Below, piece by piece: positions 38,106 through 52,155 of a stretch of DNA of 64,000 nucleotides. This DNA comes from Otis tarda (taxonomy: Eukaryota > Chordata > Aves > Otidiformes > Otididae), in contig CM048554.1 of NCBI GenBank assembly GCA_026413225.1, forward strand, positions 77,368,463 to 77,432,462, read 5' to 3'. The notes beneath the pieces were generated by a model, which was not told the DNA's origin, did no database searches, and saw nothing but the letters and a program-made list of their open reading frames with translations. The position numbers and the translations under genes were made by a program. Each line of letters begins with the position of its first letter. The stretch's first letter is position 1.

Positions 38106-40189
38106 ACATAGTCTTCTTCACAAGGTGATAATCAAAATTTATTTTAAACAGATAAGTGAACTTTCTACTCTCTGCCTTTAGCCTCGCATTCTGTGTTTAA
38201 TGTTGTAGTCAGTGTGCATTCATGAATATGTAGCTCACAAGAGGTCACACTGATGTTTGCATAATCTAGCCCGTCAGGTGTCCTTGAGGTCATTGGAGAG
38301 CTGCAATATCCAAAAATTTTCCATCCTGAGGTCTTCAGAATTAGTAACATGGACTGTGTCAAGGCCTGCTATCAGAACACAAGTGTAAAGGTCCTGTCCA
38401 TCTTAGGGATATGCCACCAAAAGTTGCTGTGTATTAGTGGGGACACTAGGAATCTCTTCCATTTCTCATAGGTGACAGCTTGCCATCTGCAGCTCTATCT
38501 GTTCTTTCTCCAAAACCCATGCCATGGCAGGTGTAACAGAGGTGATACTGTGCTTGTTAGAGCAGTCTTTAATTACTGTATGCGTGAAAGGCAATCAAGC
38601 CACCTCCAGGGAACTGAAGCTATGTGAATGATGATATTTGAACAACTCCAGTCTGTAAAAGGTAAATATGGACCAGCGTAGTCAAAAGTGTAGAGATTAT
38701 ATACTGGTTATAGTAGGCTTTTGAGACTTGCCGCCTGCACAGGTTTACACAAATGGACTTTGGTTTGTTGACTTTACTTCTGGACTGCTGTGAACTGAGA
38801 TTTTTATGTTTGAGAGGGATCTGAAATGGCAGTGCTCTGCTTTGTGTATTTAGGATAGTAGTATATGAGGTGTGAGCACACCTTCTCTTGAAATGGAGAA
38901 AATGTAAAAGGTGTTCCACTTTGAGTGATAAACAGAATAAATACTTCATGAGGATGTGCACCTTAGAGTCTTCATTCCCTGAGAGCTCCAGTTATTGGCA
39001 GGTAGCCTCTGTCCTGTCCTTGTGAGTGCCACCAAACAGCTGAGAGATGATAATGCTGTTCTCGACTCAGAAGACTGTCACATCTCCGATTGGAGTAGAT
39101 GACGATAGCGAAGGGGCTACCTTCTGACTGAGGAACAGGTAAATGTTACTTAGGCAAAGGAGGCCTTTTGCTGTGTAAGCTGTATCTTCACATGCTCAGC
39201 TCACTAATAAAGTTTTGCCAGCAAATTCTTTCTACTGTAGACAAGCTTAAAGATGTTTGTGATTTTTAATAATTGTTTAAATGCTTTGCAACTGAAATGT
39301 TAATGTCTCCACATAAATCTGTACTTGATTCATTAATAGTTTTATGCAAAGAAATCAGATAGTCTCCCTTTAAAAGGAAGAAAGGAAAATGCAAGTCCAT
39401 TGCAAAGTCTCTTGGCTAATAAGCCATGGCAAACATGAGTAAATTTTGGTGAAGGTGAGATTAACTGTATTGTTACAGTGTAAGTGATACTTAGAGGTTG
39501 CCTTGACCTGTTTGCTATTAAATGTTACAAAAGCCTTCTTTCTGCCTCGCAAGATGTAGGTTTAGCTGTGGACAAGTTCTGTTTGAGAGTTATTGTAAAA
39601 GACAAAACTCAGATGAAATAAAATCAAAGAGTGACCATATACATTATGATTTTTGATACCTACAAAAATACAAAGAGCACAAGTATGTGAGTTTTAGCCT
39701 CATCTTCAGACCTCGCCCTTCTTTCAGTTTCTGTGCTCTGAGCTGTATAATATATTAACTTAGGAGATTGTATTTAAATGTTTCTTATCTTCATATTTTG
39801 AAGTAAATAAGTGAGGCCTAATTCTATTGCGTGAAGAGTACTTCAACGTTTGGAAGAAGTTTGGGTTTGTTTTTTTTTTTTTTTTAATATTACTACTTGT
39901 CTGAGTTTACTAATAATAGAGACCTATATTAGATTTACCCTGACCTGATGCAGTACAGAGGGAGTGGCTCTGAACCAGAGTTTGGAAGACTTTATGCTAC
40001 ATTGCACCTATCGCCATCAATTATGTAAATCATGATAGCACGTCTTTAGATGAAATAAGAAATGAGAAAAATGTATTAAGACCAATAGTGTATGTAGGAA
40101 CTCGAAATTCAAAGAGGGCAGAGCTTTTTTCTTCTATCTGGTATAAGTATTCAAACTGGGAGTTTTAGTGCAGAATAGCTGTTGCACTT

Positions 40190-40440
40190 TAAATTCACAC
40201 TGGCTTATTGCACACAAGCCTGGGGTCTCAGCTGCAGCTATTGCAGAGATTAATCTTATTAATGGAACTGCTAATTGGTGTTTGACTCCTAATTATAGTA
40301 ACAATAGGCCATAACAATCAATCCTCACCTTTACTGGGGCACATTAGGAGTCTATCATAAAAATTATTTCCTTTGGGACTTACTGTTATTCCTATCTTCT
40401 GGAAGGCTGGCTTTCAGCAAAGGTGCGGTATCCCAACTAG
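40190..40440. promoter_or_regulatory. Candidate conserved non-coding block
   Basis: A complex stretch with clustered homeodomain-like cores (TTAATCTTATTAATGG, GCTAATTG, CTAATTAT) and CAATCAATC, free of recognisable repeats. Low confidence because AT-rich introns often show such motifs by chance. Confidence 0.25.
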
Positions 40441-43400
40441 CATGTACTTGGGAAGCTTAGCTAATTAACTGTTAGAGAAAATGCACAGTCCTAAAATATT
40501 TTATATCTAGGTACATTAAGAAGTACAATGCTCTTGACAAAATTATTTGTTTGAAAGATAATGGGAAAAGTATGTCAAAATATGAGCAGTGGTATATTTT
40601 ATAATCTTTAAGAAATGTATAATTTTGTTTCCCAATCCTTGGCTTTCCCATAGCTTTTAGTGAGAGGAAGTCTAAGTGATTATTCTAAATTATTCTATTT
40701 AGATTTTGCTCTCCAGGATAAATCCTATGAGATTCTTTATCTCATTTACAAGATGAGTCTCTGGAGATGAAAAGCACATACAACTTGATTACATATTCCT
40801 GTTGATCATCTTCTACCCACAACAATAAAAATCAACTCCAAATACAAATCTAACAATATTACTAATTCATTACAAACAGTACTTTTCTTCATTAACTTTT
40901 TATTGTTTTCAGCATACACAGCATGTGCAAATACAGCAATTATGTGTTGAATAAGAAAAGGTCCTCTCCTTACACTGTAGAATAAATCAAAAGGCACTAC
41001 ATTAAAGCTAATGAAAGACTGCAGAGATACGGACACAAATCTTGTTCAGAATAAGTCTGTTTAGCACTAGAGAGCTGAGCAAAAGTAAACTCAATATGTA
41101 TGTTACAAAGGGAGGTTGTTTTGTTCCTTAAAAAGGAAGTAATTTTCAGTATCATAGAAAGCACACTAGGGATGGCTTACCTTGGAGAAACCATAACACT
41201 GCCTGCTACCTGTCTGTCTGTCCAGACCCACCTTTTCCTGGAGCTTCTTCCTCCCGCTGCTTGTGAAGTGAGTACTGGACTGCCAAGATCTGCAGCATAG
41301 CATACAAAACCAGATCGGCACTGATGAAATTCTGCAGTGGGTCAGGAGCGGCTGTGGGAATAGCAAAGTCCTGCCTTCACCCTAGCGGGAATGTTTCAAA
41401 GAAAGGCCAGATGACCTGTGTGTAACAAGACCTGGTGCAGCCTTTCTTGGGCATTACATCTCTGTGCACCAGAGTTCTTTGCCAGAGCTGTTCTTTGGTG
41501 GTTTGTTGTAAAACTTTCCCTTAAACAAATTTCCACTTGAGAACATTCAGATTTTCTTTAAAAAAAAAAAAAAAGTATTTGTGAAGAGACATTTCCAACC
41601 ATCACCTAAGCACGCAATGACTCTGGGGACTGCTTATCCCTCAGAAGTATGATATCAATATGACCAGTTGTTTCATAGCAAGTTCTTAAGTAGCTATGTC
41701 TATGTAATTTATTTGTCCTGCAGTCCCAAAATATCTCCCATGCTTTCCCATCTGCTGAAGTACCAGCTGTCTTCTTCCCAGGCACAATCTATTAATTTCT
41801 CCCTTGACAAATTTTACAAGGCAGTTTCAATACAAATTTCTGCAATATTTGGAAAACTATAGCAATGTGAAGTTAAGTATTACAAGGCTTACTGTACCAG
41901 TTAATTTATTTTCTTAATGATTCGGTTAGTACTCTTATAAAATGTAACTGAAGAGATGACAAATTTTTTGTCTACTGGGGTGGAAGACCTTGAGGAAAAG
42001 GTCTACATTATACTCCACAAGTATAAAAATATGCACTGATCTTTGCCATATTTTGATATGTATGGGAAATATGTTGTTTCTTGGTGGTAACGGATTGCTT
42101 TGGGGTTGAGAGTGGGCCTGACTGCTGAAGAACAGTGCCCTCCTAGAAGGTATCTTTTTTTGCTTAGAGTTCATGAGACTGTGTAAAGAAAATGCAACAT
42201 CCATTCCCTTCCACTTTGAAGTAGTGGCATGTTCTGGACCCTGGTCACATTATACATTAAGTGAATGAATATTTCTTATCACTTCACTGGTAACTGGCCT
42301 TTAACTTTCAGCACATTTTCATGTAGAATTTGACAGCTCTGAGATGCCTCTAAAGCAAACAATAGTAAAAGAAACCCCAGCATATTGGGGTATTGTGTTG
42401 CTGGACAGAGAAGCTTGGTTATTAATAATAGGTTCTAATGTAAAGGTAGGCGTGTGAGTGCATACCGATAGCAGGTAGATAAGGAAGATACAAGGAAAGA
42501 GAGAGAAGTTACCACTTACTGTAGTGCTATAGCCAGGATCATTCAAGGTCATGAGAAATTTTCTTTGGCATGGAAAACAGGAAGAGAGGCAGGGGAAGAT
42601 TGCTCAAGAACCTTTCATGTGGTGGTGTTGGTGGTGTTTAGTTTTCTTTTGGAAGGTAGGGAGAAAGGATTCTAAGTTGAATTCTAGTAAAGAATGTCCA
42701 ATAAACAATTCCTTGTTTCAGAAACTTAATTTTCTTCAGGAGGCGACAGCTGGATTGGGAGAAACAAATTTTTGGACTGGCTCCATTTTTAGCAGACATT
42801 GACTGTGACATGTAGTACATACTGGTACTACATATGGTAGATCTTAATCTTCACCAGCAAAGTGGTTTTTTATTTGATTCAGTACTGGAAGAGAAATTAC
42901 TAAGGAGCAACAGCAAGAATTAACATGACAGAAATGACTAATAAAAATGAGTCATCTTTGCAGAAACATTTTCAGTGGTCATGAGATAGTAGTTTCAGTA
43001 GACTGGAATGGAGAATATTAGTCCTTATTATCTTGCGCTCTGGCCATTACAATAAGAGAGAAGTTAAATTGTTACTTAAGTTAAAAAGTTTTAGGTATGG
43101 ATGGATTTCAAGACTAGCAAGTCCAAATTTGGAGATAATGGTTGCATTCTGAGTTTAAGTTACTAGAAATATGTATCATGACAGTGATCAATGATTTGAG
43201 AAGAGGAATAAGGAGTTAAGAGAATTAAGGATAAAGATTTCAAGAACATGGATACAACATGGTACTCTAACAGTGTTGTATTTGAGAAGGTGCTTAGGCA
43301 GTCAAAGGGAAATCAGAAAGATGACAGTTTTTCCTGGGGTTCGCAGGAACTGAAAACTTCTGATCAGCACTGACAGTGTGGTTATGGAGCATGTTCAGTG

Positions 43401-44694
43401 CATGTGAGATTTTGGGAGCTAGATTGCCCAACTCTTGAAGTCCATTAAAGTATGTGCAGTTATAGTTTTAAATTTTTCCAAAGACTTTGACAAATTTGTG
43501 TAAATTTTTGTGGGAAGAGATGATGTAGCCAAATAAATTGTTCATCTCATATTTCCGGAAAGGGAAGGAACATAAGAAAGTTTCAGGTACTCTACAATAT
43601 TTCTGATTTCTTTCCCATAATTGTTAAGTTTCACCAAACGGTGTTCTGTGGAAAGTTCCCTTCAGTCTCTTACAGCTGAAATTGCATTCTAGCTTCTGAT
43701 ACCCATGCAACAAAACCAGTACAAAAAGTTTGGCTAAATCTGTGTGCTGTTCCAGTCAGCAAATTGAATTTTAGCAAAACTGTAGTGGTGGCTGCAATCA
43801 ATAAATGATCCTATTTTGTGGACTCAGGTAGGAATTCTGCAGAAATTTTGGTTTTGAAGGTGGTTTGTTAACATATAGTGCTCTCTCCGCCATCACTCAC
43901 TTGGGGTTAATGTTGCTTGAGTTGGTTGATGTCATTTTACCCCTTATTAAAACGTGTAGATTGAATCATTCTGCGATGAAAAGACCAAAAAATGAAAGCA
44001 TGGGATTTTCAGATATCCTGTGGAACTCCTGTAAATAAGGTAAAAATAGATGGAAATTATGCCATTGGTATGATAGTAGGTAGGTTTTTTTAATCAAAAG
44101 ACACATTTTCTCAATATCATCCAATAGTCCATTTGCATAAAATATATACTAATAATAATGATAAAACTTTGCAGACATCAACAGCACCAAATGCTTGTTA
44201 ATATGCTGATATGGTCCCAGAAGCAGCAGTCATTGCCTTGCTCCAAAAGGTTTATTATCCTTTCCCTGCTGGCGGTTCTGTCAACACACCTGGTGTAAGG
44301 GGCAAGGTCTCCGAGAAGTCTGCCGTCTCCCTTTAGCTATTAGTCTCATTCCTTGTACATGGCAGGCAATATCCATCTGCTGCATACTTCTGCTTCGTGA
44401 AAAGCAAAAACATTCCTGTAATAAACTATTTTAATATATGGTATTAATGTCTATATCCAATTCTGAACACTGAAAGTTCAGGAGGGGAGAGGAGAGCAGG
44501 TGTGATAACCATACTTTTAATTGCTGGCTGACATAGATGCAGTTACAGCTGTTCAGAATAGGACAGGTTTCCTTGATAGCATGAGGTATCTGTGGTTGTG
44601 CAAGCAATGTATGTTTTGGTTTATTTTTTTTCTCTGTGAGTTGGATATTTATTGGTATTTCAAAATATACAGTATGTTTTATATAAGCATGATT

Positions 44695-44757
44695 AAAAAT
44701 ATATATTTTATATATATTCTTATATATATATTTATATATATATATATAAAAAATAAA
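44695..44757. repeat. AT-rich (TA)n tract
   Basis: Alternating TA interrupted by TTT and C, flanked by A runs. It is largely self-complementary and could extrude a hairpin. Likely polymorphic in length. Confidence 0.9.
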
Positions 44758-47076
44758 TTCCAACCCTATCTGGTACACTGTATTCTGATGATTCACATTT
44801 TATTTTTAATGCCTTTTTCCTCTGCAGTTAGACATATGAACAATCTATTCTCTTAACAGGATTGCTCATTTATCAGGTGTTCGTTCTTCACTGCATAAAA
44901 AAGGTTACCTTCTTTTCTCTTGCGTAAAAAGGTTCTGTGTATTTCAAGTGTCATTAGTAGCAGAGCTTTAATGTCAAGGTTACTGTACCTTAACTTTCAG
45001 CTACATTGAATACAATTATAGACAAATTCTTCAGAGATATTTCAGAGAAGCACTTGGAGCGATAAGTCATGCTGCTAGTCTCTGCATAGTTGACAGTACA
45101 CAGTAATGGGAATTTCTGTTATGTTGGTTCAAACAGTCTCCTGTAGTCATTGCAAATAAAATGATAGCCATGCTTCAAAGTCTTGGAGGGCTGAGAAACA
45201 ACTAAGATAAGATAAGAGAAAGTGTGGTCACAAAATTAATTGTTAGTAGCCTGTTTCTTCCATTTATCTGCACGTGAGACCTTTTATTTCCCTTTGTATC
45301 CTTGCAGTTGGTTTTAGTGCAAGTATTTCAATATTTCAGTTAAATAAAACACAGAAAAGTCAAAACTTTTTAAACAACCATGTGAAATTTGTTACAGAAT
45401 AGGTGCATGAGGTATAATTGGAGGATACTTGCTGTCGAAGGCCTACAGAGCAAATCTGGGTAATCCCGGATGGATGAGCAGCCTGGGTGGTACCTAGTTG
45501 TTCCATGAGCAGTCTGGCTGACACATGCTGCCATCATAAGGGAAGGAATCTTGGCTATTTCCATAACAAAATACATTATTTTCTCCATCATCGTGTTCCT
45601 TTTGATTTCTGCTTTGGTGACAGCACTGTTGTCCAATCCAAAAAGTAATGCTTTCATTTCTACCTCATCTTTTGAGTTTTTTCATCAACATACCTTATTC
45701 AGTTCTGAGTCTTACTATCTTTCCTTGCATTGTGTATCCTATCATCTAATTTTTTTCCCAGGCCATGCTACCGTGGCTGTTGCCAAAGCTTTTGATCACC
45801 TCTTATCTTGCCTTTTTTGGGTTCCTCTTTACAGTACCTGCAACTTGCTCACTTCAGTAGGCCAAAAAGATAACCTTTATTCTAGCTTCATTTTAAACTC
45901 TTATTTTGGCTTGCTCTTCCACCTCTTCATGTTCAAATGTCTTATTTTTACCTTTTTTAGAAAATGTAGTACTACTGTTTTAAGGAAACAGTGGTGGTTC
46001 TGTTGTTTCTAGGCTACTGGTAGTTGTGCAGAGGTGGGCTTTCTTGGAATTGGCCACTGGTCTTCCATTTTTAAATCAAAATTGGAGAATTTAAACCTAC
46101 TCTGAACTGTCTGGAAACTGTAGCATGAAAACATCTGTGTAATGTTTGCTATGTTCTGCTTAGACCTTTAAATTAGCCTGATGCCTTTTGGATTTTATAA
46201 TGAATGTGCCGGTGTCTGCCTGCAAAAATGCCGTTTTGTGGGGGTAAGTAGTTTTATTGCTAATAAAATGAACTCTACAAATGGCAGGTAGTAGAACAAA
46301 CTTGATGCAAAATATTGTTGTTAATAGAAAATTGTTTACTGTATTTAGTTATCAGAGTACCTCTTCAGTTATCATAGACTTGCATTGGCTGGAATTAATG
46401 GAATTCTTTTTAATTTAGTAAGCTTTGGTGGTTTTTTAAGACCCTATTAAGTAAAACATGCTCTTTATCTTTCAAACAACTGCAAAACATGAATGAGATT
46501 TGTTGGCTAGTTTAACTAGGAAATTATCTAGGTGGGATTCCCAAACTGGAGATGTGCTGTTAACACTGTTCTGTGTTCTTTAGCCACTGAGGAGTCACTG
46601 AAGATGCAGGAAGTCCAGGCTTGGCTCCCTTGAGTATTTGAAAGGATGCACATCCCCAGTTCTCCTCTATCTGAATTTTCAGAAAAATTCTCTGCGTACA
46701 GGGATATGGGATACCTAGGTCAGGAATGCCTGAGTACGTAATGTTGTTTCCCTCACAGTAACTTTGTGGACCACGAACTGGAGTCCAGGTGTCCCACCCT
46801 TCTCTCCCATGATCTGGAGACTGACTTTTTTCACTCTCTTGCCATCTGGCTGAATGAATAATTCAGCATTTTGTGTAACAGCAGAGTAGCTCAGCAGGAG
46901 TGGCCGAGGAAGGAGGTGTAAGAATACTCTGGTGTTGTGAGCCGGGTGGCTGCCTGATGCGAGATGCAGATTTCCAAGTGATGTTCTGCATGTTTCGAAA
47001 GAGGAGCTTGGACTGAAAAGCCAGTTCTCTGCAGTCATGTTGTCAGGTGTGACCCATCCAGTACTCCAGTCCTCCT

Positions 47077-47100
47077 TCTCTCTCTCTCTCTCTCTTGCAG
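47077..47100 (+). repeat. (TC)n tract forming an acceptor-like site
   Basis: (TC)n from 47077 to 47095 runs into TTGCAG ending at 47100, a near-perfect 3' splice site in PDSS2 sense orientation inside intron 2. No convincing close donor was seen downstream. Confidence 0.7.
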
Positions 47101-47849
47101 TTTTTTTTGTCTTCCAAATACTGGCTGTCACTTGGAGTTTGAGAGACATCAGCATGTTTTTAAGCAATAAACATATCCTTGCTTGTGCTGACAAATATTC
47201 ACATTTGCCCCATTAACATCTTTTCACCTGCATACCTCCTGTAAACACAGAAAGGCAGGAAAATAAATGTCTCCAACAGTCATTTTCTAGCTGGAAGTAA
47301 ACATACAGCTGGTTAGAAAGAAACTTTAACTCATATCTTACAGGTGTTTTCTCAGAGATGGTACTCTAGTTATTTGAGACAACTGTTTTTCCAAGCTGCT
47401 GTGAATGATGGGTTGCTTTTGGACACTTCAATATTTCTGTGCTGATAAAGCAGCAAATTGAAAAGCAAATGAGAAAGTTCAAAGCCAGGATTAAAAGTTC
47501 AGTTTCAACTTCTAGTCTTGTGACTTTTGTCACTTTTCATCACAACCTAACTGTTATTTTCACTTAGTGTTATTAATTAAATAATGTAGAGTTTGCTCAT
47601 TAAAAAAACCTATCTTTCTTCATGGCAACTGACAGTGAATTTCATTCTTTTTAGAATGCTGTGTTACATAATAGTTGAGAGAATAATAGATTCAGGGACC
47701 TTTGATCCACCATTACTGTAAAATAAAAATACAACTTAATTTTTTTTCCCTCTGACCATAATGATTTTAACCTTGTGTACTAATTTGAATGGGCTTGTGG
47801 GGGCAGAGTCTTAAATGAGACACAAATGAAGGAAAAATTGCTAATGCTG

Positions 47850-48060
47850 CCACTGTATATCTAATGAGCACTGTGTAATAAACCATAACCTCTTCAACAT
47901 TTCTGTGGAAAATGGTGTGATTATTTTGGATGGCTGGCCCTTTGTGTATGGCTCATTACCATCTGGCATAATGTGTATTGATATAGCCTGTAATTGTCAA
48001 CTCTTATTTGACATGCTGCCTTTAATAAATGTGACTTGCATGGCTAGAACCCCCTAATGG
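47850..48060. promoter_or_regulatory. Candidate conserved non-coding block
   Basis: Non-repetitive stretch with regularly spaced motifs (ATAATGTGTATTGAT, CTGTAATTGTC, TTTAATAAATG, ATGGCTGGC). The texture resembles conserved intronic enhancers, but no family or transcript was recognised. Confidence 0.22.
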
Positions 48061-50813
48061 TTATATGGAAAACTGTAATTAAAGAAAATATGTATACTTA
48101 GGTAAAATACACACCCTTATATACATAAAATAATTTTGTAGATGGTCTCTGTTTTTCTTTATCTTCTGTTCTTTGTGGGAATACTTGTATGTATTCCTAG
48201 GTTAGTACAGCACCAAGTACGTTGAACTACCGATGTGGCTACCTAAATGTGTAAAGACAGGTATAATCCTGAATGTAGTTTGTTTCCTCTTGCAGAACTT
48301 GCTTAAAATGAATTTCAAAATGTTTATCCTCTGCATGCCATAAGATAGAATTAAACCTGTGGTCCCCAGCCTGCTGGTGGCTTTGGATGCTCCTGTGCTC
48401 AGTATGGGGGGTAACTGTGATGGGCAAAGTGGCTCTGGGTTTGATGTGGCTCCTGAATAAACTGGCTGAAATAAATGCATTCAGAAATCCCAATGCTGAA
48501 AGCATCTATACCGCCTTAAAAGAAAATGGGCTGCTGGCCAGTATTAAGTTTTCAGATACAGGGACCAGCATTAACTGCTGCCAAATACAAGTTGTCTTTT
48601 GTTTATTTTCTGAACAGTTTCTTTCCTTGGGCTTTACAATTCATGAATACATGAATAACTAAGAGACATCATTTTGCTAGTCAGATTGGCTTGCAATACA
48701 AAACAGGCCATGGGATTTCCCTAACTTTAATCAGCTCCAATACATGTGTTTAAATAGGATTTCATCAGGTATTGTGCTGCTGTTGGAGAATCCATTGTTA
48801 CTCTTTGTAATACATTTTTGGCAAGTGCCTTCTCCTTAGTCTTCTCTGGCTTTGCTTAGGTTCAAGCTACTGGATCTTATTGTATCTTTGCTTGATAATC
48901 TGAGTATTTTCTTCTCTTGAGTTTTTTTTTCTGTAGTGTAGATACTTAAACTTTCTTTAAGTGGTTGTGGCCAAGTCAATCTGCAGATTCAGTATCAGCC
49001 TTCTCTGTATGTTAAATGTGTTTAGTTTCTCGCTTTGTGTGTTTGGTTTTGTTTTTTTTTTACTCTGATTGTTAGTGTGACTCTAAACTTTTTCCTGCTT
49101 TCCCAAATTCTTCCTGAATGAAGCTGAATGAAGTTTACCAGTAATGATTTTAACTGGCATCGGAAATGCAGGGCTGACAGAAACGCTACTGTTGCTGATA
49201 TTCTTCCCTTAAATCGTCAATGAATCCTGTTAGCCTTTTTGACTACAGTGGTATCATCCTGTATTTTAACCAATTATTTGGGATGATCTGTTCCTTCAGT
49301 CTCCTTCCACCCTTTCCCAAACCTTCGGTGTTTTCTTCTTTAAAGGGTCCCTGGTCCTGTATGTATATGGTCTGCTTTCTATAATTCTAGCTGAGGTCTT
49401 TTGGCTGATGGTTTTTTTGCAGTGCATATTTTTCTTGAGTGAAGCATACTGAACCAGCTCGGTTGACTCTGTATTGAGGATGATTCATTCTCTTTGCTGT
49501 TTGTCAGCTATGTCATTCCTTTCCTGTTGCCTTCCCTCCTGAGTGCAAGTTCTCTGGACTTACTGACTACAAAATCTTCACCACCACTGCTGTTCATGAG
49601 CATTATTATTCACTACTGAGCTAGAAGATACTTATATCTGGTTGTGTAAATATATTGCTTAAAAATATAACGGGCTTTCTAAAATCCTTTATGTTGTGTT
49701 TTTGCCCACACTTGCCTAATAGACCAATGCAGTTCTTAAAATTCTTTTTTACTTTGAAGGTTTTTTTAGTACATCATTTTAAAATTGCCTTTGCTCAGTT
49801 TCCTGTCCACCTCTTCATTTTCTCATTTGTTACTTTATCAGTTTTCTTCCTTGCCTAGTTTATCTGATTTGCATTTGTTGCTATCAGTTTTCCAGTTTAT
49901 TTGAGCTAGAGAGGGAGGGACTTATAGCTGGTTTGGCTTTGTCTAAGCCATGATTTTTTGGCTTTTTGTTGTTTTGTTTTTTTTTTTAATCAGCTTAGTA
50001 TTTTTAACTAGGGAATTGTGGCTTTTTGGTCATATAGCAAAATACTTTTGAATAGTTTCCCAAAACCATTCACATTTTTCTGTTTAATTTATCTGATTCA
50101 ACTTGTTTTATCATTGAAAATATTGCTTATGTATAGTATTATATACTTCTGAATATTGTATGTCATGTTTATAAAGAATGTTTGTACACTGCTATAAGTT
50201 TGATTATATTGCTTTCATATAACAAACGTATTGAGGTCATGTTCACTTTTACCTAAATTTTTAGTTCTGATATGAACTCTTTGAGGCAAATTACAGTTTT
50301 AAAAGAGAATTCAAGTTGAATGCAACATTTCTTGAGCTAGGAAATTTCTGTTTAGGAATTCAAGATGGTGACATTATGCTATATCACTGATATACATTAT
50401 TCAAAGTAAATTCTCATGTACTTTCTATATCTTTATTTACATAATGAGAGAAGTAGCACTTTAAAGAAGTAAACATCTTAGCTTTTGGTATGAGTTGATA
50501 TAGTACTTGATATGGTCTCCATAGCTGTTAATATAATCTGTAGCAGACAGCAACTAGAATTTCAACTTGACTTTTATTTATTAGAGGTTTAAATCTTGAT
50601 AATTGCCTCATAAAAAGACAATATTTCATTTGACAGTTTTACTTCATTTTTCCCATTGGGATGTTGAAAAGGGCATTATGGTATGTGACTTTAATAATGC
50701 CAAATTTTAGTAAATTTTGCAATATGCTTGTAAAGTAGTAACTCTTGATTTTTATTATTGATTTCTTAGCATCAGTGCTCAAGTAATCCAAGAGATATCC
50801 TTTTCCGGATGTC

Positions 50814-50838
50814 TTTTTTTTTTTTTTTTTTTTTTTTT
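50814..50838 (+). repeat. Poly(T) tract, 25 T
   Basis: Longest homopolymer in the window, in intron 2. A shorter A tract (50909-50919) follows 70 bp later and could pair with it. Confidence 0.95.
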
Positions 50839-51497
50839 ACTTCTTCAGGTGAATACTCTTGTTTTTTCTTTGATTTAATTTATTAAGTTAAACTAGCCAG
50901 CCCTCTTTAAAAAAAAAAAGACTATAAAACCTGAAGTACCTTTTAAAATTATATCTATGTAAATACTGGCTAATATCCAGAGTCTACTTTTTTCTTCCCT
51001 AGCAGTATAGAAAAGGTCTCTAAGAAAAGGAAAATAATTGATGTCTCTCTTTTTAACACTTTCTAGTGTGTACGAAGTCTGTAAAAACTGAAATAGGATG
51101 TGAAGCTATTTAAGTTTTGCATATCCTTGTCTATGGGGCTTAAAAAACCTACGTAGGCTTGCCACCACGTCTCACATCTGGTTTGAGCAGTGCAAGTGTT
51201 CTTTTAATATCTGTCCCTTGCAAAATGTCATTTGCCTCCTTCTTGCTATAAAAGCCCTAACATGACAGGGACTCTCTTTATGGCGACTATATTTGGGTTC
51301 TTAGCTTGTCCGTCTAGCCCGCCTGCTCCTGATCTGTTCGCTTAGCTGGGTTTTCACTGGTTTTCTGGATCTCACGTGGTTAGGTACTTCTGAATTGCTG
51401 TGATGGTGCCATCCAGCACAAGGAAGATGTGCTGTGCTGTAGGTGGTGATCACTGTTGCTTTGCTGGATGCTGATACCAACTATAGGAGTAAATCAG

Positions 51498-52155
51498 TGT
51501 CCTGGTTTCAGCTGGGATGGAGTTAATTTTCCTCTTGGTAGCTGACTTGTTTCGGATTTTGGATGTGAAGAATGTTGATAAACACACTGATGTTGAGTTG
51601 TTGCTCCTGAGACCAACATGAGCAACAGACTGTCTGCTTTCCTAGGTTTTGCTGATGTGTAGGTGCAGGAAGCTGGGAGGGACAGAGGCAGAACAGTTGA
51701 CTCAAACTGGCCAAAGAGAGCATTGCATGCCATAAATGTCACACTCAGTACTTAAGTGGGGGTGGGCTGGTGAGCTGTCTCTCTTTTCTCTCACTGTTCA
51801 AAATCGTTCTGGGATCATTTGCAGATATTTTGTTTGTTTTTTGGTTGGTTGGTTGGTTTGGTTTTTTTCCTTTACTTTTTTTTTTTTTTTTTTTTTGTTC
51901 CATGCTGCTTGGGATGGGCTGTATTGGTCATCAGGTCATTGGGTGGTGGGAAATTGTGTAGTGGTGGTGGTGTTGTTGTTATTCCTATTGGTGTTTTCTT
52001 GTTGTTATTATCTCCTTTGCTATCCTAGTAAACTGTCTGTATCTCAGCCCAGAAAATCCCTTTTCTTCCTGATTCTCTCTCCCATCCCCTGGGGAGGGAG
52101 AGGGTAATTGAGCACCATATGGTACTTGATTGCTGACTGTAGTTAAACCACACCA
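51498..52155 (+). mobile_element. Solo LTR of an avian ERVL-like endogenous retrovirus
   Basis: The unit begins TGTCCTGGTTTCAGCTGGGA and ends AGTTAAACCACACCA, giving TG...CA termini of about 658 bp. The head, the block AACTGGCCAAAGAGAG (51707), a TATA-like region before GTGGGGGTGGGC, the GTTGTTATTATC-type stretch, AGTAAACTGTCTGTATCTCAGCCC (polyadenylation region) and the GATTCTCTCTCCCATCCCC block follow the known avian LTR layout. The flanks ATCAG (51493-51497) and ACCAG (52156-52160) fit a 5-bp target duplication with one change. No internal viral sequence flanks it, so it is a recombined solo LTR. An internal T21 tract and GGTT repeats (51839-51896) look like later expansion. It lies in sense orientation to PDSS2. 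Confidence 0.85.

Larger units (their letters stand above)
38106..51497. other. Intron 2, middle part, no recognised gene
   Basis: Longest stretch in the window without a recognised transposon (13.4 kb). It holds the (TA)n tract, the (TC)n acceptor-like site, the two candidate non-coding blocks and long T tracts. Unassigned old repeats are likely but were not identified. Confidence 0.6.

Noticed and set aside
44695..44757. AT palindrome as a possible origin or cruciform element
   Set aside because: A plain (TA)n microsatellite explains it; nothing else supports a replication or recombination role.
45551..46012. 153-codon + strand frame with hydrophobic stretches
   Set aside because: Hydrophobicity follows from T-rich DNA (Phe/Leu/Ser/Ile codons). 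There is no ATG-context start and no domain or splice evidence.
46715..47194. 159-codon minus-strand open frame
   Set aside because: It includes the (TC)n repeat as an Arg-Glu repeat, resembles no family and shows no coding texture.
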